Origin: Lachnospiraceae bacterium
Lineage (GTDB): Bacteria > Bacillota > Clostridia > Lachnospirales > Lachnospiraceae
Assembly (NCBI GenBank): GCA_015056885.1
Contig: SVFL01000001.1
Coordinates: 1-64,000 of the forward strand
Length of the DNA stretch: 64,000 nt
Direction: 5' to 3'
Shown here piece by piece: positions 1 to 8,803 of the stretch. A model generated the notes under the pieces. That model saw only the letters and a list, made by a program, of their open reading frames with translations, did no database searches and had not been told where the DNA came from. Each line of letters begins with the position of its first letter. Positions within the stretch are counted from its first letter, which is position 1. A program made the position numbers and the translations under genes.

Positions 1-129
1 TGTAATGAATGAAAAACAGATCCACAGTGCCTTTCAAAACTATATCAGAGATGGATTGAAATACCCAGTAATAACTGGGAGAAAGGAAAAATCCAATTAC
101 CATCTAAGATAATTGGATTATACGTATAA
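1..129. other. Leader region with two inverted repeats
   Basis: No gene is supported here. Two short inverted repeats are visible: CCCAGT/ACTGGG at 64-79 with a 4-base loop, and ATCCAATTA/TAATTGGAT at 91-118 with a 10-base loop. They precede the first gene, which has no clear Shine-Dalgarno sequence, so they may belong to the end of an upstream transcript or to a structured leader. Confidence 0.4.
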
Positions 130-1830
130 ATGAAATCAAAAAGTAAGTTGTGGTGGGGGCTGCTTATTTTGGCAGTTGTCGCCTATGTGATAAAAAATAT
201 ATTTGTGGGTGCCGATACGGATGAGAGCTACGCTGTTGCGGTGGGATATCGTCTGGCAATCGGTGATAGGATGATGCTGGAGATGTGGGAGCCGCACCAG
301 ACGTCGGCAATTTTTACAGCGTTGTTTATCAAACCTTTCCTGTGGATAACGGGCGGCGCCACGCACTTTCTCAATATTTACCTGAGAGTGATTTATTTTG
401 CGCTGCAGGGAGCGATTGCGGCATTTATGCATAAGACCTTCTGCAAGTGCCTTCCGGAGCTTTCTAAGAGAGATTCGTTGTGGCTGTCACTGGTGTTTTT
501 TGTGTCCAGCCCCAAGAGTATTTTTATTCCGGAGTATACCAATCTGCAGATTTGGTTTTTTGCACTGCTGGCGTTGTGCCTGATGTGGTATTATTGCGAG
601 GCCTCACCTATGCGGGGGAAGATGAGTATGTTGGTGTGGGCAGGCTTGTGCCTGACTTGCGATGTGCTGGCGTACCCCAGTATGGCGATTCTGTTGCCGG
701 TGTGTTTGATTTTTATCTTCTGGAAACATGTTAAAAATCCCATTAAGGAATGTCTGGCGCTGGTGGTGCCCTGTGTGGCCAGCGCGGCAGTTTTCCTGGG
801 ATATGTGCTGAGTTATATGACTTTGGAGCAGGTGCTCCATGTGATTCCTTTTGTGCTGGGAGACGGTTCTCACAAGCTGGATGCCTCTGCCAAGCTTCTG
901 AGCTGGCTGGCGGATTTTAAGACCATCGGCATTGTGCTGGCGGCTATATTGGCGCTGGCATTTCTGGGCGCATTTCTCTATAGCAAGAGCAAACGTGCTT
1001 CCAAGGAACGATTTGGCTCCTATGTGCTGATTTACTTTTTTGTATTTCAGGTGGCATACCAGTTTTATTGCTGGCTCTTTGGCGAGTACAATGCGGCTCA
1101 GCCCCATTTGATTTATCTGGCTTTGATGCTGGTGGGCTTCTATACCTACTTTAAGGCGGGCAAAAAAGAGAAAGTCGGATGTTATCTGATGGTGTTCTCC
1201 CTTGCAAGCTATGTGGGGATTATCCTGATGTCCAACTGGGGCCCGATTATCCTGTTGTCTTATTTGATTATCGGCGCCATGGGTGGTCTGCTGTGTTGGA
1301 ACACCTGGCTGAGAGAATTGGGCATTCAGGGCAAAACAAGTCTGTTGCAGATTCTTTGCGGTATTTTGGTAGTGAGTAATGTATTTGGTTTCTGCTGGCT
1401 TATCATCGGCGGCGAGGAGGGACACAGCACCCTTCTGGATGTGCAAGGCATTCATAAATCCGGCTTCCGTGCCGGTATCTTCACTACCTACATGAATGCC
1501 TACCGCTACAATACCAATGCAGAGCAATGGCCCGATGCAGTGCCGGACGGCAGCACTGTTTTGTACATTGGCCCTTCCCAGTTTTTCTACATGCTGGGGG
1601 ACTGTACCATTGCATCGCCCAACACCATCAGTACGCCTACTTACGATGAGAGCCTCTTTGAATACTGGGAGATGAACCCCGACAGGTACCCCGATGTGAT
1701 TGTGGTGGAGAGCTGGTTTGGCGACATCTGGGTGGATGATGAACATGGATTTATTATGGATTGGATCGAGAACGAGTATGAGGCTGCAGTGGTGGAGGAT
1801 TACTCGTATGTGAGGGTGTATAAGAAATAG
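130..1830 (+). CDS. GT-C-like multi-pass membrane glycosyltransferase
   Basis: A 566-residue protein with many hydrophobic segments, an N-terminal membrane anchor and an early acidic cluster (D29, D31, E32) in the first external loop, as in PMT/ArnT-type GT-C enzymes that use lipid-phosphate sugars. The motif EMWEPHQTSA (51-60) and the C-terminal pattern TYDESLFEYW...PDVIVVESWFG recur nearly unchanged in the paralogue at 28408-30135, so the two form one family. The paralogue sits with GtrA- and GtrB-like genes, which suggests extracytoplasmic sugar transfer here too. The acceptor is unknown. The RBS is weak, so the start could differ slightly. A strong terminator follows, so the gene ends its transcript. 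Confidence 0.75.
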   Translation: MKSKSKLWWGLLILAVVAYVIKNIFVGADTDESYAVAVGYRLAIGDRMMLEMWEPHQTSAIFTALFIKPFLWITGGATHFLNIYLRVIYFALQGAIAAFMHKTFCKCLPELSKRDSLWLSLVFFVSSPKSIFIPEYTNLQIWFFALLALCLMWYYCEASPMRGKMSMLVWAGLCLTCDVLAYPSMAILLPVCLIFIFWKHVKNPIKECLALVVPCVASAAVFLGYVLSYMTLEQVLHVIPFVLGDGSHKLDASAKLLSWLADFKTIGIVLAAILALAFLGAFLYSKSKRASKERFGSYVLIYFFVFQVAYQFYCWLFGEYNAAQPHLIYLALMLVGFYTYFKAGKKEKVGCYLMVFSLASYVGIILMSNWGPIILLSYLIIGAMGGLLCWNTWLRELGIQGKTSLLQILCGILVVSNVFGFCWLIIGGEEGHSTLLDVQGIHKSGFRAGIFTTYMNAYRYNTNAEQWPDAVPDGSTVLYIGPSQFFYMLGDCTIASPNTISTPTYDESLFEYWEMNPDRYPDVIVVESWFGDIWVDDEHGFIMDWIENEYEAAVVEDYSYVRVYKK

Positions 1831-1863
1831 CAATTGTAAACATAGAAAATATGGAAGAAAACG

Positions 1864-1897
1864 AAAGTGCATGACATATAGTGTCATGCACTTTTTC
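1864..1897 (+). terminator. Rho-independent terminator after GT-C gene
   Basis: A perfect 13-bp stem (AAAGTGCATGACA / TGTCATGCACTTT) with a 5-base loop, followed by a T-run at 1892-1896. Confidence 0.9.
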
Positions 1898-2009
1898 TAT
1901 ACTCAGACTAAGTGTCTACAGCAAAATGGATCATAATCGATGTTAAAAAAATTAAATTCTAAACTGTCGGAAAAAAGCAAATATTGTAAAAAATAGAGAC
2001 AATAATGCA

Positions 2010-2038
2010 TTGAAAGAGGTTGTATTGTGTGATAAAAT
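2010..2038 (+). promoter_or_regulatory. Sigma-A promoter of the CRISPR-remnant operon
   Basis: TTGAAA (2010-2015), 17-base spacer, TAAAAT (2033-2038), about 40 bases before the first small ORF. The decayed effector genes downstream therefore still have a good promoter. Confidence 0.65.
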
Positions 2039-2079
2039 CAACTTTAAGAGCACTAAAATCAAACAAGAGAGGTGTTGCT

Positions 2080-2181
2080 ATGGAACAAAAGGAAAAACAA
2101 TGTTCTATTATTGAGTATGAGTACTCATCCAAAGGTATGATAGGGTTGACTAGGAATAAGGAGCGAAAAGAATGTTTATAA
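2080..2181 (+). CDS. Small 33-residue ORF at head of CRISPR-remnant operon
   Basis: An ATG ORF of 33 codons with AGAGG eight bases upstream; it overlaps the start of the next gene by ten bases, so the two are probably translationally coupled. The product is charged and has no recognisable family. It may be a leader ORF or the stump of a deleted gene, since the following genes show deletion scars. Confidence 0.4.
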   Translation: MEQKEKQCSIIEYEYSSKGMIGLTRNKERKECL

Positions 2182-2561
2182 ATTTTTCAAATCACTCATC
2201 AAATATGTGGTGTGATGAGCAAATGAATGCAGCCAGAAGTTATGGTGAGATATGTGATGTAGAGTTTCCGGATGTTTCCGTAACTGCTACGGAAGATGAT
2301 ATCATCGCTTTGGCAACGGAGCAGATTGATTTGCTGGAGAAGGCAGCAGCATCGGTTGGGAAGTCTTTGAGTCAGACTACTATTATGTGCCAGGGGGAGT
2401 TTTCTTTGACATATGCCATGGTGTCAAGAATCAAAGCAAAATATCCGGAGTGTAAGATGGTTTGTGCACTTTCTAAACGACAGGTTGTTGAGCAACAGCA
2501 GGGAAGTACCACTGTGAAAAATGTATTATTTGATTTTTGTGGATTTCGGGAATACAAGTAG
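2172..2561 (+). CDS. Small CRISPR-associated protein, ring-nuclease-like
   Basis: A 129-residue, apparently intact protein. It starts with a beta strand reading MFINFSNHSS, continues with ...YGEICDVEFPDV, and has a central CQGEFSLTY stretch before a C-terminal FDFCGFREY. This pattern resembles the small Csx15/Csx20-type accessory proteins found beside type III CRISPR effectors, several of which are proposed to degrade cyclic oligoadenylate second messengers. The family assignment is from memory of the motif layout and is uncertain. It is the only complete CRISPR-type protein in the operon; the Cas10 and RAMP genes after it are truncated. If the role holds, its substrate may no longer be made here. 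Confidence 0.5.
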   Translation: MFINFSNHSSNMWCDEQMNAARSYGEICDVEFPDVSVTATEDDIIALATEQIDLLEKAAASVGKSLSQTTIMCQGEFSLTYAMVSRIKAKYPECKMVCALSKRQVVEQQQGSTTVKNVLFDFCGFREYK

Positions 2562-2574
2562 GAAGGAGAGAGTC

Positions 2575-2928
2575 ATGCGAGAAGAGTTAAGAAAAGGTGA
2601 AGTGCTTGCAATGTATGATGTCAGGGGGATACAGAAGTATATTTTCCGCACAAATAAGATAAAAGAAATTATTGGTGCATCTTCTGTGGTAGAGAACATC
2701 ATAACAGAACTTCGATTTATTAAACTGCGAGGCAGAGATATCAAGCGATTGGAAATAAAGGACAGTGATGCATATGATGATGCATATGTGGAAAGTGTTT
2801 ATGTTCTCGGTTCTGAAATTGATAAAGTGGAGAATCTGAAACAGAAAGTGGATGTGGTTAATTACATATCTTACGATGAAAATGATATGTTACAGATTGT
2901 AAACTACCGTTTAAAGGAGGCAGAGTGA
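2575..2928 (+). pseudogene. Cas10/Cmr2-like N-terminal fragment fused to unrelated tail
   Basis: The start at 2575 has a strong GGAAGGAG site. The first ~40 residues carry YDVRGIQKYIFRTNKIKEI followed by IGAS, the signature opening of type III Cas10/Cmr2 proteins. A real Cas10 is usually 600-1000 residues; here the similarity ends after about 45 residues and the ORF stops at 117. The remaining ~70 residues look like the C-terminal end of another protein, which suggests an in-frame internal deletion. No HD motif and no GGDD palm motif are present, so neither DNase nor cyclic oligoadenylate synthesis is expected. The stop overlaps the next start. Confidence 0.65.
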
Positions 2929-3962
2929 TGGGTCAGAGAAAATTTGTGAATCCATACAATTTTATACCTTTTCCGGACAAAAAGGCGAGTGCTTATGAGG
3001 ATACTGATTTGCATACGGGAGTTATCTCTTACTCTGTCACAGCCAAGACACCTCTATTTATACCGAATACCAGCAGCGATGATGCATTTTCTATGGGGAT
3101 GGAACACAAAAGCTATGATTTCTTTTCCTATAATGAGTTAGAGAAGGGCAAAGACTATTGCGACAAATATTTTGAGCCTGTAATTCCCGGAAGCGAATTG
3201 CGCGGAATGATTCGCAGTATTTATGAGACATTGACAGATTCTTGCTTAAGTGTTTTCAATGATGAAATGTATCCTGAGCGGCGTACAGGAGATGTGTTCG
3301 ATGCAGGTTTGATTCGTAGGAGAATGGGGGCTTCTAAGGCTGTTTATGAATTGTATTCGGCGGACGGGTATCAATGTCCCGGCAAATTTGCAGATAAAGA
3401 ATTTGTTGCGAAGCATAGGGAAGGACAGAGAATCTATTTTACAAGCGATGTGAAAAAGACAACAAATAGAATGGGTAAAGAAGTACGCACGCGTATAGTT
3501 GTGGACATGGCTGTAGAGAAAACTTCGGAACAGATGAAAGAGGGCTATCTGATGAAAGGTATGCCATTCGGGAAGCGTAAGAACCATTGTTATCTTTTTG
3601 AAGTAAAAGATTCAAAGCCAATAAAAACATTGGATGAAGGGGCACTTAATCGATTGGTGGCAGTACTGGATTCCTATCAGTCACAGCCTGGTAATGAAGA
3701 ATATTATGACGAATATTACAAAGAGTTGAAACGGTTTATGAAGGGAGGGGAAAATGAATACTTCCCTGTACGTTACTCTCTGATACAAGAGGGGAAGGAA
3801 CTTTTGTATCTGTCTCCTGCGGCCATTACCAAGGAGATTGCCAATACACCTTTGAAGAAATTATTGGGTGATTTTGCTGCGTGTGAGACTTATCATAAAT
3901 GTTGTCCGGCATGCGATTTATTTGGCATGGTAAAGCACAATTGCGCAGGTCTTCATGGATAG
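2928..3962 (+). pseudogene. TIGR03986-like CRISPR RAMP protein, truncated
   Basis: 344 residues from the ATG at 2928, seven bases after AAAGGAGG. The N-terminus (FVNPYNFIPF), the RAMP-type segment VIPGSELRGMIRSIYE near residue 95 and the CPACDLFGMV motif near the end match the TIGR03986 (all1473-like) RAMP family typical of type III-D effectors. That family is normally longer, with more RAMP sequence after the CPAC motif. Here the frame ends within a dozen residues of the motif and a different frame takes over, so the gene has lost its C-terminal part through a deletion or frameshift. It would have been a backbone subunit of the crRNA-guided complex. Confidence 0.7.
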
Positions 3963-4324
3963 CTATTCGCAGGAAGTTGTTTCCGGCGACTAAAAGAGGC
4001 ACATATACATTGCAATACAATAGAGCTAAGTTGGATGATTTTTGTGTGAAGAAACTTTTGGAGAAGGAGTGTCGTGGCAACGAGGAAAGATACTTTCTTC
4101 GAACGGAAATAAGAAACAAAATTAAAAGAGCGCATCTGGAAGAAGTTTTAGGTGAAAATCTGTTTATGGTTCTTGGTAAAGAGGAATGTTATTACAATCA
4201 CTATAGTATTGCAAAAGATTTGGATGAATATAGGGCCGGAACGGAGTGTGGCGCATGGACTGCATTTGGATGGATTGTTACGCAACGAGGGATTTCTGAT
4301 ATGTACAAAGAAGTATGTGAGTAA
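3899..4324 (+). pseudogene. C-terminal remnant of a further effector protein
   Basis: This frame overlaps the end of the RAMP gene but has no ribosome site of its own. From about 4005 it reads as plausible protein: charged helices, then GTECGAWTAFGW near the C-terminus, reminiscent of the glycine-rich closing segment of RAMP folds. The first ~35 codons are out-of-frame RAMP sequence. I read it as the C-terminal part of a neighbouring effector subunit joined by deletion, rather than a separate gene. A -1 frameshift linking it to the RAMP gene is possible but less likely, because the expected TIGR03986 continuation is not visible. Confidence 0.5.
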
Positions 4325-4372
4325 TGGCTTGTGGAAATGTTTTGATATATGTAGGTTTTAAGGAGCATGCAA

Positions 4373-4903
4373 ATGGAGAATATCATCGCTAAACTGCAAC
4401 ATTTTGATATTGGTTACGGAATTACCTGTCAGCAAATTTTGGAGACTCAGTTTGATGAGCGACAGTTGGAGAATGTGATTCAGGAGAAGATTCCTATTGA
4501 TGCGATTAGAAGAGATGCACATTGGATGAGCGATTTGTTTGAAGTATCGGAGTTGCATTGTTCTAATTACATTGATATGTGCAAAGTTTATTGTTGTTTG
4601 GGTACTATGAGTAGTAATTCGTTTGTTGAGGTGCGAAGAGATTGCGAGAGCAATTTGTATTTGCTGGTGTGTTCCGATAGCAGATATTTTGGAGAGGAAG
4701 TGCTGGCATATTATAAAGAAATTGGCAAGGGAGAGCGGTCAGAGGCGTTTGTCGGTGATTTGAAGGTGATACAAAAATATGCGGATTTGAATCGGAGAAT
4801 TGTTTTGCGTGAGTTGGTGAAGGGTATGAATTGGACGATTATGGGACAGCCTTTTTTGGCAAATGAATATATGGGTGGTTTGGAGAGTGTGTATAGTTTT
4901 TAA
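4373..4903 (+). CDS. Hypothetical protein in CRISPR-remnant operon
   Basis: 176 residues. AAGGAG lies seven bases before the ATG at 4373; the ATG two codons earlier is too close to it. I do not recognise the family. The N-terminal half is charged and helical, the C-terminal half has a strand-rich part (NLYLLVCSDSRYF) followed by helices ending in ANEYMGGLESVYSF. It lies directly behind the RAMP remnants and could be an accessory subunit or another spliced fragment. The ORF has a proper start and stop and may be expressed. Confidence 0.5.
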   Translation: MENIIAKLQHFDIGYGITCQQILETQFDERQLENVIQEKIPIDAIRRDAHWMSDLFEVSELHCSNYIDMCKVYCCLGTMSSNSFVEVRRDCESNLYLLVCSDSRYFGEEVLAYYKEIGKGERSEAFVGDLKVIQKYADLNRRIVLRELVKGMNWTIMGQPFLANEYMGGLESVYSF

Positions 4904-4920
4904 GCAGGGAGGTAGGTGAC

Positions 4921-5430
4921 ATGATAGATAGTAGTTTATATGTACAAGAACTGTTTATAAGGCAAAGAGACAGAGTTTTCAAAGTCTGTGTTTACTTATA
5001 TTTAGCGGTGGAGATTTTGGTACTGGCAGGTGTTTTTCGCGGAACGATTGGCTCGGCAACTGTGTTGGGAAGAGACGCGGTATCATATCGCAGCTGGGGA
5101 GAATTTCTGACTTGGCAGGGGATTGTATTTGTACCGGTTTTTATAGCTGAAATATTGGAAGGAATGTTTGGCACAGAAAAACGGGTGGTAAATGCTCTTG
5201 TAAAAACCTTGCGTGAAATGTGTAGTCTTTCCGTTGCATGGAGTTTGGGAATCGGTGGATTTGTCTTAGTAGTGGGATGCCAATTGGATGGGGTTAGGCA
5301 GATGATATGCGGTTTACTTTTTCTTATGATGATGGTGTATGGTTTTACGGGACTTTTGGTTATTGTAGAAGAACGATGTAGAGAATATCAAATGCTTTGG
5401 GAGATATCGGAGGAGGATGATGATTTTTAA
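4921..5430 (+). CDS. Small integral membrane protein, unknown function
   Basis: 169 residues with four predicted membrane spans: about residues 23-40, 60-80, 100-120 and 122-142. The tail is short and very acidic (EISEEDDDF). GGGAGG lies a few bases upstream. It closes the CRISPR-remnant operon and is followed by a terminator. Membrane proteins are common next to type III accessory genes, but nothing in the sequence shows a functional link. No family recognised. Confidence 0.55.
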   Translation: MIDSSLYVQELFIRQRDRVFKVCVYLYLAVEILVLAGVFRGTIGSATVLGRDAVSYRSWGEFLTWQGIVFVPVFIAEILEGMFGTEKRVVNALVKTLREMCSLSVAWSLGIGGFVLVVGCQLDGVRQMICGLLFLMMMVYGFTGLLVIVEERCREYQMLWEISEEDDDF

Positions 5431-5456
5431 TTCCGGATTGAGGCGTATGAATTACA

Positions 5457-5498
5457 ATGGGATGTAAATGCCGTTTGTGGCAGATACATCCCATTTTT
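5457..5498 (+). terminator. Terminator between convergent operons
   Basis: ATGGGATGTA (5457-5466) pairs with TACATCCCAT (5485-5494), with an inner TGCC/GGCA stem, followed by a T-run. It serves the plus-strand operon; the T-run on the other strand is poor. Confidence 0.8.
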
Positions 5499-5504
5499 GA
5501 GTGT

Positions 5505-7406
5505 TTATTCTTTAAAGTAAAACACCTCCCCCTTGGCCCGAAATGGCAGTTTATTCCCTTTCGGCAGCAGAAATGCATGCTTATGCCGAATCATCAATCG
5601 ATTCTCAATAAACCCATCCGTAATAATCAAGATAGGTCCGTCCGCCGGGAAGTCTTTGGCGCACTCTAAGAGTGTCACTGCCGGCTGCAGGACGGTTCCG
5701 CCGCCACCGGTGACTTTGACACGACCGGCGATGTCTTCGGGGCTCATATATCCGGCGTCGTAGGCGTTCGCATCACAGAAGATGACCCGGACGAAGGGGA
5801 CGTCCTTGGCGGTGGCATAGCTGGCGATGGCTCCCAGAGCAAGGCCGATTTGGCGATGAGACATGGAGCCGGAGGTGTCCACCACCACGCCGAAGGTGCG
5901 GCTGGCCAGGTCCTGTTCCTGTAAGATATAGCGAGGGCGGGGGATGTCCGGTGTGGCCCCCTGACGTCTGCTGGGACGGGCGTAGCTGCGATGTTTTTCT
6001 AAGGGCGGGAACTGGTAATCGAACCATCTGCCAAGCTCCACTTCCCAAGGAATTGGAGGTGTGGACAGAGCGCGGATTTCTGCTACCAGTCCGGCCGGCA
6101 AGTAGCCTCTCTGATTAGTATTGTGGAAGTCGAAGCCCTCCTTTAAGGCATTTTTGAAAAATTCATCCAGTGAGACGCCCTTGGCGTTCATGTGGCGGTC
6201 CAGTCCGCCAAAGCCTCGTCTGCCATCATTCATGATGTCTCCCTGTCCGTAGCCGCGGAAGGTGGCATGTTTTCGGAATTTGCGCATTTCTTTGACAATA
6301 GTGTCATAAATGGATTCGGCGGATAGGCCCTTCAGGGTTTCATCGTAGAGAAGTCCTTCCTCCGGCATTTTGCCGATTTGCATTTCCTGTAACCAGCTGT
6401 TAATCACATAGTCGCAGGCAACGTTCCACAGGTAGCGGTCCCGGCCCATACAACGTTTGTGGTGGGCTAGTCCTGCGTGGAGGTATTCGTGGGCCAGCAC
6501 AAATTTCCATTCTTCCGTGGAAAGTCCGGCGGTGGGATTGATGTAGATTTCTCCCAAAGTAATGTCCACAGCGGCGATATGGATTTCGTGTCTGTAGCAT
6601 AAGTCAATATCCTCGATAATTTGGAAGGAGGCTGCTATTCCGCCCAACAGTGGGTAATGTGTGAGAAACCAGTTGGCTGCCTTGGTGGCAACGGTGTCTT
6701 TCTTTTTGTCCGTGTGACCTCCGGCATGATGGACGGCATTGGATACGGAAGTATTTAGAGCAAAAGAAAAACTGTCGACAAAGGAATTGGTTTCTCCCGG
6801 CTTGTAGATAACAGGGTGTTCCACGCCGCACATATCGGGGTCCGTGCCATTGGTGCCATGGCTTGGAGGGCTATAGTTGGAGGAGCCAGCTTCTCGATGG
6901 GTTTTGGCAGTTGTTTCAGCGGTCTGCATATGTGTGCTCAAAAGGTATTCATAGATTTTGAGCTCGTCATTGAGTTTGATGTTATAAGTATCTGCCGGGT
7001 CAGGGCAAATCGGCTCGCCGAATTTGATATCTGCCAGAAATCGGGCAATGTAGATATCGCAGGCTCTGTTCCAGATATTAGGCTGAAACTTGCCTTCTTT
7101 ATCCCGAGGGATTTTGTCATTGTCGAAATGTCCGAAGGCAAGATGCAAAAGGCAGTGTGCCAGGACATATGCCCATTGATTGGCATTAAGAGGGCATTTG
7201 GTGTTGACATAAATATCTCCTTTTTTGTCCACAATGGCTGCGCCGCCCTTGCTGTAAATGCGGTTGGGGCGGGTGTAAATATCGCCCTTCAAATACTGAA
7301 ACATTCGGTGTTGTTCAAGTTGGGCATAGCCGGCGGCGAAAAATTTTTCGCGGGCAGGCGGGTCTTCGTTGTAGCCCCAATAGTTGTTTTGATGTAGTCT
7401 TGGCAT
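5505..7406 (-). CDS. VWA-domain, metallopeptidase-like protein (DUF2201 type)
   Basis: 633 residues. The ATG at 7406 is five bases after AGGAGG; the upstream GTG overlaps that site. The N-terminal part has two peptidase-like helices: a degenerate HCLLH (84-88) and a proper HEYLHAGLAHH (from H306), matching the DUF2201 putative metallopeptidase domain. The C-terminus is a von Willebrand A domain with the metal-site motif DTSGSMS at D510. The family pairs with a MoxR ATPase, which is the next gene upstream. Such pairs act as chaperone-like machines that remodel or metallate protein complexes; the client here is unknown. Confidence 0.85.
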   Translation of the reverse strand: MPRLHQNNYWGYNEDPPAREKFFAAGYAQLEQHRMFQYLKGDIYTRPNRIYSKGGAAIVDKKGDIYVNTKCPLNANQWAYVLAHCLLHLAFGHFDNDKIPRDKEGKFQPNIWNRACDIYIARFLADIKFGEPICPDPADTYNIKLNDELKIYEYLLSTHMQTAETTAKTHREAGSSNYSPPSHGTNGTDPDMCGVEHPVIYKPGETNSFVDSFSFALNTSVSNAVHHAGGHTDKKKDTVATKAANWFLTHYPLLGGIAASFQIIEDIDLCYRHEIHIAAVDITLGEIYINPTAGLSTEEWKFVLAHEYLHAGLAHHKRCMGRDRYLWNVACDYVINSWLQEMQIGKMPEEGLLYDETLKGLSAESIYDTIVKEMRKFRKHATFRGYGQGDIMNDGRRGFGGLDRHMNAKGVSLDEFFKNALKEGFDFHNTNQRGYLPAGLVAEIRALSTPPIPWEVELGRWFDYQFPPLEKHRSYARPSRRQGATPDIPRPRYILQEQDLASRTFGVVVDTSGSMSHRQIGLALGAIASYATAKDVPFVRVIFCDANAYDAGYMSPEDIAGRVKVTGGGGTVLQPAVTLLECAKDFPADGPILIITDGFIENRLMIRHKHAFLLPKGNKLPFRAKGEVFYFKE

Positions 7407-7415
7407 AGGCACCTC

Positions 7416-8477
7416 CTATTTGGCACTGACCAGTCGGGGCAGGTCTCTGACAATTTCCATCATAAACCAGTCGGGCAATGCTTCATATTCGTCCGCAGCT
7501 ACAGTCATCTGTGCCAGTTCAAAATTGATGGTGGACAGCTCCTTAATCATGCCCTTTGCGCGGTAGATAAAGGCCAGCATATCGCTGCTGATGTCTTGTT
7601 TGTTTTTGGGAAGCTCCTGAAGGAGCTTGGCGCGGAAAGACTGGGAGAGAAAATAGAGAATGTCTCTGTCTTCCGGGGCGGCAGGCCATTTGGCGTTCTT
7701 GGCAATGATGTCTGCCAACATATTCTTGTTTTTCAGGTTCTTGGTATAAGCCAGAAACATTCCGGCATGGCCGGGAGTCAGGCAGGCATATACAATCGTC
7801 TTCAAAAGGTTTTGATCAAGGTCTTTGGTTCCGGCACCGTATTCGTATAGTGCATCGCTGAGCATGTGCCAGGAACGGGGTGTAGAAAAGGGTTCTTCCG
7901 TCTTGGGAGCCTCTGCAAAAAGGTGATCAGGCCGCTGGATAATATAGTCGATGACCCAACTATGAAGTCCTTCGTTCTGTGCCCATTTAATCCACTGTCT
8001 TGCGTCTGCCTTCATCTGTACATGAAACATACGGTTGATGAGGGCGGAGGACATGGTTTTTACAATGGCGCTGTCCTGGGCGCGATTGCCGGCACCAATG
8101 ATAATGCTGCCCTGAGGCAGATGATATTCGCCGATTCTTCTTTCGTGAATCAGGCTGTAAAATGCCTTCTGTACCTCCTGAGAGCATGCATTCAATTCAT
8201 CCAGAAACAACACATAAGGGTCCTTTCGTGCAATCATCTTGGGTGGTAAAAATTCAGAAGTTTCTCCCTTAATCTGGGGGATTCCGATGATGTCCTCGGG
8301 CGCCAGCTGGCTTCCCAAAAGTGATACGCAGGGCAATCCTACCTCCTCGGCAAATTTCTCCACGAGGGCAGACTTGCCGATGCCGGGGGCACCCCAGATA
8401 AATACCGGCCGAATAGTGGCCACATTCAATAAAATATCTAATAATTCTTCCTGATTAACAGTAATTGGTAAATTCAT
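7416..8477 (-). CDS. MoxR-family AAA+ ATPase
   Basis: 353 residues. Walker A is GAPGIGKS (29-36) and Walker B FLDE (91-94), with a sensor segment GAGNRAQDSA. The N-terminal AAA core and helical C-terminus match MoxR/RavA-like ATPases. It overlaps the stop of the small gene before it (ATGA) and is followed after nine bases by the VWA protein, forming one operon. By family precedent the ATPase and VWA protein act together, with the VWA metal site docking onto the hexamer. The target is not indicated by the neighbours. Confidence 0.88.
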   Translation of the reverse strand: MNLPITVNQEELLDILLNVATIRPVFIWGAPGIGKSALVEKFAEEVGLPCVSLLGSQLAPEDIIGIPQIKGETSEFLPPKMIARKDPYVLFLDELNACSQEVQKAFYSLIHERRIGEYHLPQGSIIIGAGNRAQDSAIVKTMSSALINRMFHVQMKADARQWIKWAQNEGLHSWVIDYIIQRPDHLFAEAPKTEEPFSTPRSWHMLSDALYEYGAGTKDLDQNLLKTIVYACLTPGHAGMFLAYTKNLKNKNMLADIIAKNAKWPAAPEDRDILYFLSQSFRAKLLQELPKNKQDISSDMLAFIYRAKGMIKELSTINFELAQMTVAADEYEALPDWFMMEIVRDLPRLVSAK

Positions 8478-8656
8478 ATATTAAGTCCTCTCTGTTTTTC
8501 GTTGTATAACTTTTTCTTGTTGATGTGTCTGACTTTGGCACGCGGATAATATTTGTCGCAATGCTGACAATAAGTTTTGTGCCGGGCATCCCTGCCCTTG
8601 GTGCACTCCCCGCATGCAATGTAAAATTTACAAGGTGTTTCTTTATATTTGCTCAT
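8474..8656 (-). CDS. Small Cys-rich, basic zinc-ribbon-like protein
   Basis: 60 residues from the ATG at 8656, ten bases after AAGGAG; a longer reading to 8689 lacks a ribosome site. It contains CKFYIACGECTKG then KTYCQHCDKYYPR, giving five cysteines and nearby histidines able to bind zinc, and a lysine/arginine-rich tail. It overlaps the MoxR start by four bases. I do not know a named family. It may be a nucleic-acid-binding or adaptor protein for the MoxR/VWA pair. Confidence 0.7.
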   Translation of the reverse strand: MSKYKETPCKFYIACGECTKGRDARHKTYCQHCDKYYPRAKVRHINKKKLYNEKQRGLNI

Positions 8657-8769
8657 AGTAGTTAGTCTCCTTTTTGTGTAGGTTGGCAACTTGGCCGTAA
8701 CATAAATTTCTGTGTAATAAATTTGGGAAAAGAGGTGTCAGGCATATCAAGACGCTGGAAAAATGTGCA

Positions 8770-8796
8770 CAAAAATAACACCTCTTTCGAGGTGCC
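8770..8796 (-). terminator. Terminator after the 23-codon ORF
   Basis: On the minus strand CACCTC-GAAA-GAGGTG followed by TTATTTTTG. The 3' arm (AAAGAGGTGT) could alternatively pair over 10 bases with ACACCTCTTT about 40 bases further downstream (plus positions 8729-8738). Confidence 0.8.
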
Positions 8797-8803
8797 GTCA
8801 TCC

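Noticed and set aside
604..1887. 427-codon minus-strand ORF opposite the GT-C gene
   Set aside because: It lies wholly antisense to a clear membrane-protein gene, is His/Gln-rich as shadow frames are, and runs into the plus-strand terminator.
2928..4324. Programmed -1 frameshift joining the RAMP gene to the next frame
   Set aside because: No slippery heptamer was noticed in the overlap, and the second frame does not look like the expected C-terminal part of the TIGR03986 family; a deletion joint fits better.
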